From NCBI GenBank assembly GCA_018378255.1, contig JAGZXV010000023.1, positions 1 through 43,188 on the forward strand: a stretch of 43,188 bases of DNA. Reading direction: 5' to 3'. Under the pieces are notes generated by a model. The model was not told the origin of the DNA, did no database searches, and was given only the letters and a program-made list of their open reading frames with translations. Source of the DNA: Clostridiaceae bacterium (GTDB lineage Bacteria; Bacillota; Clostridia; Lachnospirales; Lachnospiraceae). Position numbers and translations under genes: made by a program. Shown piece by piece: positions 37,832 through 43,188 of the stretch (position 1 is the stretch's first letter; each line of letters starts with the position of its first letter).

Positions 37832-38986
37832 ATGAAGAAAATTTTAGCAAGCGTTATGAGTTTGGTATTGGCGGCATCTTTAGCAGCCTGCGGTTCATCC
37901 GGGGGAGGAAAAACGGAACCGGCAGCAAATGAAACACAGAAAGAAGCGGCGAAAACAGAAGCAGCAAAAACAGAAGCGGCGAAAACAGAAGCGGCAAAAA
38001 CTGAGGCAGCTCAGGGGGAGGCAGCGAAAACAGAAGCCGCAAAGCCTGGTGACGGGGGGAAGCTGGTGGTTTACAGCCCGAATCCTTTGGAGTTCATGGA
38101 TCCGCTGGTTGCGCTGTTCCAGGAACAGACCGGGATCGAAGTGGAGCTGGTTGCAGCAGGAACCGGAGAACTGCTCAAACGAATTGAGGCGGAGGCTGCA
38201 AATCCTTTGGGAGATGTGCTTTGGAGCGGAACGATTTCAACCGTAGCGCCGAAAAAAGAATTTTTCGAAGATTATGTGACGGTAAATGACGATATGGTAG
38301 TTTCCGATGAATACAGGAATACGGAAGGCCCGCTTACAAGAGTGGCTCTGATTCCAAGCATTTTGATGGTGAATACGGAATTGGCCGGAGATATTAAGAT
38401 TGAAGGGTATCAGGATCTGCTGAATCCTGAATTAAAAGGTAAAATTGCATTTTGCGATCCTTCTCAGTCATCCTCAGCTTGGGAGCATCTGGTTACCATG
38501 CTTTACGCCATGGGGAACGGGAATCCTGACGATGGATGGGCCTATGTGGAAGAACTTTGTAAGAACCTGGACGGCAAGCTTTTGGGAAGTTCCTCGGCTG
38601 TTAATAAAGGAGTTGCGGATGGAGAATACACGGTTGGCCTTACCTTTGAATCAGGAGGAACAAACTATGTAATAGCAGGCGCGCCTGTGGAAGTCCGTTA
38701 CATGGAAGAGGGAACTGTATTTAAGCCGGATGGAATTTATATTATTAAAGGGGCGAAAAACCTTGAAAATGCGAAGAAATTCCTGGATTTTGCAACAAGT
38801 GAAGAAGCACAGATCATCATGCAGGATGAATGCCATTCACGTACTATCCGTAAGGATATGCCGCCGTCACCGGTTTTGAAAGCATATGATGAAATTAAAT
38901 CAATTAAGGATGACGATGAGGTTGTAAAAGAGAACAAGAAGGCCTGGCTGGATAAATTTAAAGATATCTATACTTCAGTGCAATAA
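37832..38986 (+). CDS. ABC transporter solute-binding lipoprotein (FbpA/AfuA-like)
   Basis: 384-residue extracellular binding protein anchored as a lipoprotein. MKKILASVMSLVLAASLAAC has the signal peptide and lipobox L-A-A-C, then GSSGGG. An Ala/Glu/Lys/Thr linker of about 35 residues built on KTEAA repeats follows. The mature domain (about 75-384) starts KLVVYSPNPLEFMDPLVALF and is of the type 2 binding-protein class used for Fe(III), aminoethylphosphonate, polyamines and sugar phosphates. The paired tyrosines of iron binders near the C-terminal half are absent (FESGGTNYVIAGAPVE instead), arguing against iron. With deoC and a DapA-like gene ahead, a sugar-phosphate-like ligand is possible. 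AAAGGAGAAGG precedes ATG 37832. Confidence 0.88.
   Translation: MKKILASVMSLVLAASLAACGSSGGGKTEPAANETQKEAAKTEAAKTEAAKTEAAKTEAAQGEAAKTEAAKPGDGGKLVVYSPNPLEFMDPLVALFQEQTGIEVELVAAGTGELLKRIEAEAANPLGDVLWSGTISTVAPKKEFFEDYVTVNDDMVVSDEYRNTEGPLTRVALIPSILMVNTELAGDIKIEGYQDLLNPELKGKIAFCDPSQSSSAWEHLVTMLYAMGNGNPDDGWAYVEELCKNLDGKLLGSSSAVNKGVADGEYTVGLTFESGGTNYVIAGAPVEVRYMEEGTVFKPDGIYIIKGAKNLENAKKFLDFATSEEAQIIMQDECHSRTIRKDMPPSPVLKAYDEIKSIKDDDEVVKENKKAWLDKFKDIYTSVQ
37940..38041 (+). repeat. 15-bp tandem repeat encoding KTEAA in the lipoprotein linker
   Basis: One K-E-A-A, four K-T-E-A-A units, one Q-G-E-A-A and a last K-T-E-A-A are encoded by near-identical 15-bp units. Such tracts can slip during replication and change linker length in frame. 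Confidence 0.75.
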
Positions 38987-38996
38987 ACCAGAATCC

Positions 38997-39020
38997 GGGG
39001 CTGCCATATTTAGCAGCCCC
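38997..39020 (+). terminator. Hairpin between the binding-protein and ATPase genes
   Basis: GGGGCTGC and GCAGCCCC flank an 8-nt loop, with TTCT after it. It is probably a partial terminator or RNA-stabilising hairpin that keeps the binding protein more abundant than the transporter. Confidence 0.55.
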
Positions 39021-39046
39021 TTCTAAATGGTAAAGGAGAAGATAAT

Positions 39047-40162
39047 ATGAGTGTTGGGATTAATATCCATAATGTTATAAAACGGTACGGGGATGTAACT
39101 GTCATCCCGGACTTATCGGTGGATATCAAAAATGGGGAATTTTTTACTCTGCTGGGACCGTCCGGATGCGGAAAAACTACACTGCTGCGTATGATTGCCG
39201 GTTTTAACAGCATCGAAGGGGGAACGATCAGTTTTGACGATAAGGTGATCAACCAGGTGGAAGCACATAAGAGGAATATCGGCATGGTATTTCAGAATTA
39301 TGCTATTTTCCCGCATATGACAGTGCGCGAAAATGTGGAATACGGGCTGAAGCTGAGAAAGATCCAAAAAGCGGAAATGAAGAAAAAAGTAGACGATATT
39401 TTGGAGGTTGTAAAGATAGCGGAATACCAGGACCGGCTTCCGGAGAACTTGTCCGGAGGTCAGCAGCAGAGAGTTGCGTTAGCCAGGGCGATTGTAATCC
39501 ATCCCAGTGTGCTTTTAATGGATGAGCCATTATCCAATCTGGATGCGAAGCTTAGAATTGAGATGAGAGGGGCTATCCGGGATGTTCAGAAGCAGGTTGG
39601 AATTACTACGGTATACGTTACCCATGACCAGGAAGAGGCGCTGGCGATTTCCGACAGGATTGCGGTTATGAAGTCCGGTGTAATCCAGCAGACCGGCGGT
39701 TCGGAAGATATATATACAAGGCCATCCAATGTCTTTGTATCCACATTTATCGGCCATAGCAATTTATTCCGTGCCAGGATAAAAAAGGACGGCGGAGTGC
39801 CTAAAGTCGTACTGGCTGATGGCTATGAGATTGAGATGAACAACTTAAGAGAGGATGTTCAGGAGGGACAAACCGCGGTGGTATCTGTACGGCCGGAGGA
39901 ATTTTCTCTGAATCCCGGAATTGAGGCGCGGATTAAGACAAAGACATTTTTGGGAAAATACGTAAACTATACTCTGGAATTCCCGGATGAAATGATACTG
40001 CCGGATCAGCCAAGCATCGAGTATTCCCAGGATATCGGACATGCGGAGCGGGTATATGGGGAAGGAGAGAAGATCATGCTGAAACCTAACCCTAAAAAGA
40101 TCAATGTATTTACGGAAGACGGTAAAAAAAGTCTGATTAAGGATGTGAAAAATTATGAGTAA
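39047..40162 (+). CDS. ABC transporter ATP-binding protein (FbpC/PotA-like)
   Basis: 371-residue cytoplasmic ATPase that powers the importer. Walker A is LGPSGCGKTTLLRMIAG (about residues 36-52), the Q-loop is VFQNYAIFPHMTV (about 84-96), the signature LSGGQQQRVALARAI (about 136-150), Walker B VLLMDEPLSNLDA (about 155-167), and the H-loop VYVTHDQEEALAISDRI. A C-terminal TOBE domain (about 240-355) contains VVSVRPEEFSL. This layout belongs to the iron/spermidine/2-aminoethylphosphonate/sugar-phosphate group of importers. The final codons overlap the permease start by 8 bases, indicating translational coupling. Confidence 0.93.
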   Translation: MSVGINIHNVIKRYGDVTVIPDLSVDIKNGEFFTLLGPSGCGKTTLLRMIAGFNSIEGGTISFDDKVINQVEAHKRNIGMVFQNYAIFPHMTVRENVEYGLKLRKIQKAEMKKKVDDILEVVKIAEYQDRLPENLSGGQQQRVALARAIVIHPSVLLMDEPLSNLDAKLRIEMRGAIRDVQKQVGITTVYVTHDQEEALAISDRIAVMKSGVIQQTGGSEDIYTRPSNVFVSTFIGHSNLFRARIKKDGGVPKVVLADGYEIEMNNLREDVQEGQTAVVSVRPEEFSLNPGIEARIKTKTFLGKYVNYTLEFPDEMILPDQPSIEYSQDIGHAERVYGEGEKIMLKPNPKKINVFTEDGKKSLIKDVKNYE

Positions 40163-41822
40163 AAGAACATCTTCTAAGATATGGAAATGGGATTTCTGGA
40201 ATATAACTACATTGGTTATTATGCTGCTGTTCCTGCTCTTCCTTGTATATCCGCTTATTTCCCTGTTTGCCAGCGGCTTTCAGGAGGCGGAGACCGGTTC
40301 GTGGAGTATGACTAATTTTGCCAAATTCTTTGGAAAACGGTATTATTACGGCGCGCTCAAGAACAGCTTCGTCTTAACCATATGCGTCACTTTCTGTGCG
40401 GTTCTTCTGGGGACACCGTTGGCATATTTTATGGCTACATGCAAGATTAAAGGCAAAGGGCTGATTGAGATACTGATCATCATTTCCATGATGTCTCCTG
40501 CATTTATCGGTGCATATTCCTGGGTTCTCCTCTGTGGCAGAAGCGGTATGGTCACAAAATTTATGAAAAATGTATTCGGCATCCATACGCCCTCTATCTA
40601 TGGTTTTGGAGGTATGCTTCTTGTCTTTACACTGAAACTGTATCCGTTTATCTATATGTATGTATCGGGAGCGATGAAGAAGATTGATGCCTCCCTGATT
40701 GAAGCTTCGGAGAGTTTGGGATGCAGCGGGCCGAAAAAGGTGGCCACGATCATAGTTCCATTGATTACACCGACGGTTTTAGCAGGCGGTATTCTTGTTT
40801 TCATGAACGCGCTGGCCGATTTCGGAACCCCGATTCTCATCGGAGAAGGTTATTTGACCATGCCGAAATTGATTTATACGGAGTTTATCAGTGAAACAGG
40901 CGGGGAGGCTAATTTCGCGGCGGCCATGGCAGGGATTATGGTTCTTATCACGGCAGTTATCTTTATTGCGCAAAAGTATTTTGTAAATAAAAAGTCATTT
41001 ACAATGTCTTCGCTCAGGCCGATACAAGTAAAGAAGGTCAAAGGCGTGAGGAATATTTTAATCCACACATTTATTTACATAACAGTGGCGCTGGCTATGC
41101 TTCCTCAGGTCGTAGTCATCTATACATCCTTCCTCAATGCCAACCGGGCAGTTTTCCTGGAAGGCTATTCTCTGAACAGTTACCGGATGATCTTTTCCAA
41201 TCTTGGAAAAGCGGTAAGGAATACCTATTTATTTGGCGGCGCGGCAATTATTATCATTGTTTTTCTGGGCATGTTTATTGCATATCTGGCTACCAGACGG
41301 CGTAATTTCCTGACCAGCTGTATCGACACGATAACAATGTTCCCATACATTATTCCCGGCTCAGTGCTTGGTATTACCCTTTTACTGGCATTTAATCATA
41401 AGCCTATGGTGTTAAGCGGAACTGCAGTTATTATGATTATATCATTTGTAATCCGGCGTCTTCCATATACACTCAGATCCAGCGCGGCAATCCTTTATCA
41501 GATCAGCCCCAGCATGGAGGAGGCGTCCATCAGCCTGGGGTGTTCTCCTGTGAAAACCTTCTTTAAAATAACCGCGGTGATGATGATGCCTGGAGTGCTG
41601 TCGGGAGCTATACTGAGCTGGATTACGATCATTAATGAACTGGGATCTTCGGTAATCCTGTATACGGGCAAGACGATGACCATGTCGGTGGCGATCTATC
41701 AGGAAGTTGTTCGGGCCAGTTATGGTACGGCGGCGGCTTTGGCTACCATGCTGATTCTGACAACCATTGTATCCCTGCTCATTTTCTTCAAAGTGACGGG
41801 GAATAAGGAAATCAGTTTATAA
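40155..41822 (+). CDS. Fused two-domain ABC transporter permease (FbpB-like)
   Basis: 555-residue inner membrane protein with about twelve helices and two binding-protein-dependent permease domains in one chain, as in FbpB/AfuB. The first EAA loop is around EASESLGCSGPKKVATIIVP (about 186-205) and the second is EEASISLGCSPVKTFFKITA (about 454-473), each with E-A-x-x-x-L-G. N-terminal FLLFLVYPLISLFASGF leads into the first domain; a linker near residues 280-300 joins the halves. It starts inside the ATPase gene. With the lipoprotein and ATPase it makes a complete importer; no separate second permease is needed. The ligand is unknown. Confidence 0.93.
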   Translation: MSKRTSSKIWKWDFWNITTLVIMLLFLLFLVYPLISLFASGFQEAETGSWSMTNFAKFFGKRYYYGALKNSFVLTICVTFCAVLLGTPLAYFMATCKIKGKGLIEILIIISMMSPAFIGAYSWVLLCGRSGMVTKFMKNVFGIHTPSIYGFGGMLLVFTLKLYPFIYMYVSGAMKKIDASLIEASESLGCSGPKKVATIIVPLITPTVLAGGILVFMNALADFGTPILIGEGYLTMPKLIYTEFISETGGEANFAAAMAGIMVLITAVIFIAQKYFVNKKSFTMSSLRPIQVKKVKGVRNILIHTFIYITVALAMLPQVVVIYTSFLNANRAVFLEGYSLNSYRMIFSNLGKAVRNTYLFGGAAIIIIVFLGMFIAYLATRRRNFLTSCIDTITMFPYIIPGSVLGITLLLAFNHKPMVLSGTAVIMIISFVIRRLPYTLRSSAAILYQISPSMEEASISLGCSPVKTFFKITAVMMMPGVLSGAILSWITIINELGSSVILYTGKTMTMSVAIYQEVVRASYGTAAALATMLILTTIVSLLIFFKVTGNKEISL

Positions 41823-41867
41823 GTATATTTCAAACAGTGGGATGTAAGGAGAGGGAGATTGAAAAAT

Positions 41868-43046
41868 ATGACACATGATTTTGACTGCATTATAAACCGC
41901 AGGATGTCCGACAGTGTGAAATACGGCGGCGGGTCCTGCCCGGAAAATATTATTCCCATGTGGATTGCCGATACAGATTTTGCTGCGCCAAAGGAGATTG
42001 GAGAAGCATTAGCAAAACGGGCGCTTCATCCATGCTTCGGATATCCTTTTTCTGATCCGAGATTTGCACAGGCGGTAGCTGAATGGGAGATGACACGATT
42101 TGGTTATCACATTGATGAGGAATGGGTTTTATATGCATCCGGTGTTCTTCCGTATATTACATTTATTCTGGAGACGTTCAGCCAGCCGGGAGACGGCGTT
42201 TTGATCCAGACTCCGGTCTATCCGCCGTTTCATTGGCTGGTTACCAATAATAACAGAAAATTAGTCAAAAATCCCATGTTAAGGGATGAATCCGGGCGTT
42301 ATACCATGGATTTTGAGGATTTGGAGCGCAGTTTCAGAGACGAGCAGGTTAAGATCATGCTGCTCTGCAACCCGCAGAATCCAACCATGCGCTGTTTTAC
42401 GGAAGCAGAACTGAAGAAGGTGGGGGAGCTGTGTCTTAAATATGGTGTTCTTGTCGTTTCGGACGAGATTCACTGCGATATCTGCTATCCAGGCCATGTA
42501 CACATACCGTTCGCCTCTGTTTCAAAAGAGATCGGGAATATTACAATTACGCTGATCAATCCGAGTAAAACCTTTAATACCGCAGGATTAAGGGCCGGTG
42601 CGGCCATTGTATCAAACCGTTCGCTCAGGGAGAAACTGAAAGAGACGGTTGTAAACCACAAAGGGGACAGCAGAAATATATTCGGCTCGGAGGCGTTGAT
42701 TTCGGCCTATACCAAATGCGGTTATTATGCGGATGAGCTGGTTATATATCTCCATGAAAACTGCAGAATGGTAAAAGAGTTTTTGGACAGGGAAATCCCT
42801 GAAATCAGAATGGCGGAGCCGGAAGCCACATATCTTTTATGGCTGGACTGTCGGGGGCTTGGGCTTGAGCAGAAGGAACTCTGCGGTTTCTTTGAAGAAA
42901 AGGCGGGGATTCTGTTAAATGACGGGCTGACATTTGGAGAAGAAGGCCGGGGTTATATGCGGATGAATGCGGCCTGTTCCAGGGCTGTTTTGAACGAAGC
43001 GCTGAAGAGAATGAAATCAGCTGTGGGAGAATTGGGATTGAATTGA
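41868..43046 (+). CDS. PatB/MalY family PLP-dependent aminotransferase or C-S lyase
   Basis: About 392 residues of the class I/II aminotransferase fold, of the branch holding MalY and PatB cystathionine beta-lyases. It opens DFDCIINRRMSDSVKYG and PMWIADTDFAAPKEI (P-M-W-V/I-A-D-M/T-D-F), as in the family. NPQNPTMRCFTEAEL (about 164-178) contains the N-P-x-N-P turn, VVSDEIHCDICYPG (about 196-209) the PLP-contacting Asp and His, and INPSKTFNTAGLRAG (about 226-240) the Schiff-base Lys. ATG 41868 is reported; TTG 41859, 7 bases after AAGGAG, is an equally good start and adds three residues. It is last in the SorC operon; amino-transfer or sulfur removal from the imported compound is inferred. Confidence 0.88.
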   Translation: MTHDFDCIINRRMSDSVKYGGGSCPENIIPMWIADTDFAAPKEIGEALAKRALHPCFGYPFSDPRFAQAVAEWEMTRFGYHIDEEWVLYASGVLPYITFILETFSQPGDGVLIQTPVYPPFHWLVTNNNRKLVKNPMLRDESGRYTMDFEDLERSFRDEQVKIMLLCNPQNPTMRCFTEAELKKVGELCLKYGVLVVSDEIHCDICYPGHVHIPFASVSKEIGNITITLINPSKTFNTAGLRAGAAIVSNRSLREKLKETVVNHKGDSRNIFGSEALISAYTKCGYYADELVIYLHENCRMVKEFLDREIPEIRMAEPEATYLLWLDCRGLGLEQKELCGFFEEKAGILLNDGLTFGEEGRGYMRMNAACSRAVLNEALKRMKSAVGELGLN

Positions 43047-43065
43047 CGGTAATTATACAGACTTT

Positions 43066-43118
43066 TTTACATTAAACGTGAAGGCATTTTCGAAAATGCC
43101 TTCACGTTTTAATGTAAA
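43066..43118. repeat. Long palindrome, copy 2
   Basis: TTTACATTAAACGTGAAGGC and the rest of a 25-base left arm pair with the right arm ending at 43118, with one unpaired A. The core AACGTGAAGG matches copy 1 at 34830-34883. At two pairs the bases differ on both arms so that pairing is kept. It lies between the convergent aminotransferase gene and a partial minus-strand gene. Confidence 0.82.
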
Positions 43119-43126
43119 TGCCCACG

Positions 43127-43188
43127 TCACCTGTGTAAAATACTCCGCGCTACGCTGATGCCGTTGGCGGATGCCTGCTGCAGTCCCC
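43127..43188 (-). CDS. C-terminal end of an unidentified protein (5' end outside window)
   Basis: An open minus-strand frame enters from the right edge and ends GLQQASANGISVARSILHR with a stop at 43129-43127. Only about 20 codons are visible, too few to name. Its direction, with the stop beside the palindrome, fits a gene convergent with the aminotransferase. It could also be a chance frame. Confidence 0.35.
   Translation of the reverse strand, partial: GLQQASANGISVARSILHR

Noticed and set aside
37832..41822. Iron(III) transporter FbpABC
   Set aside because: The architecture matches, but the binding protein lacks the tandem tyrosines expected for iron and the operon holds aldolases and a SorC regulator.
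1..43188. CRISPR arrays, tRNA or rRNA genes, intact insertion sequences or prophage
   Set aside because: I saw no regularly spaced repeats, cloverleaf sequences, transposase or phage proteins in the window.

Overview
The window reads as chromosomal DNA of a spore-forming, anaerobic Firmicute, most likely a Lachnospiraceae (Clostridium cluster XIVa) member. This is inferred from gene content: spoVG, a YyaC spore protease, YtaF, the GlgC/GlgD pair, a long (390-residue) PRPP synthetase, a CBS-type family II pyrophosphatase, DnaD/DnaC-like primosome genes, and the LysM and DUF5711 envelope proteins. Ribosome-binding sites are strong AGGAGG types. I see no rRNA, tRNA, CRISPR array, phage or intact IS element.

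Layout. 1-1029 is the 3' part of a PepV-like M20 dipeptidase. 996-1315 holds a probable type I toxin-antitoxin locus: a small holin-like membrane peptide on the minus strand and a plus-strand antisense RNA with its own promoter and terminator. 1502-6386 carries a Gfo/Idh/MocA oxidoreductase, a coiled-coil membrane protein, a GNAT acetyltransferase, yyaC and a LysM membrane protein. 6462-10762 is DUF5711, transketolase and ROK glucokinase. 10967-15325 is pyrophosphatase, orphan HicB-like protein, flavin reductase, shikimate-kinase-like protein and ApgM-type mutase. 15445-18093 is an accessory patch: a TipAS-type MerR regulator with a textbook 19-bp-spacer promoter, a scar joining remnants of a lacI-type regulator and a sulfatase, and a URO-D family protein. 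18129-18977 is a CIRCE-controlled hsp20 followed by a decayed second hsp20. 19190-20375 is ytaF and queT. 20561-25594 is murC, a cluster of perfect DnaA boxes, dnaD-like and dnaC-like genes, and prs. 25787-31785 is a GGDEF protein convergent with a minus-strand run of asnS, yhaO-like nuclease, yhaN-like ATPase and a LysE exporter. 32061-34766 is glgC-glgD-spoVG.

34943-43046 is a coherent inducible locus: a SorC-type regulator divergent from DapA-like aldolase, deoC, solute-binding lipoprotein, ABC ATPase, fused ABC permease and a PatB/MalY-type PLP enzyme. The motif TTTGGCGTA occurs at both divergent promoters and is a candidate operator. The transported compound is unknown. Two related long palindromes, one at each end of this locus between convergent genes, differ by compensatory base changes.

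The least ordinary items are the type I toxin-antitoxin locus, the DnaA-box cluster in front of the primosome genes, the covarying palindromes, the SorC-regulated aldolase/C-S-lyase-like locus, and the lacI/sulfatase deletion scar. All were read by eye; no database or folding program was run.
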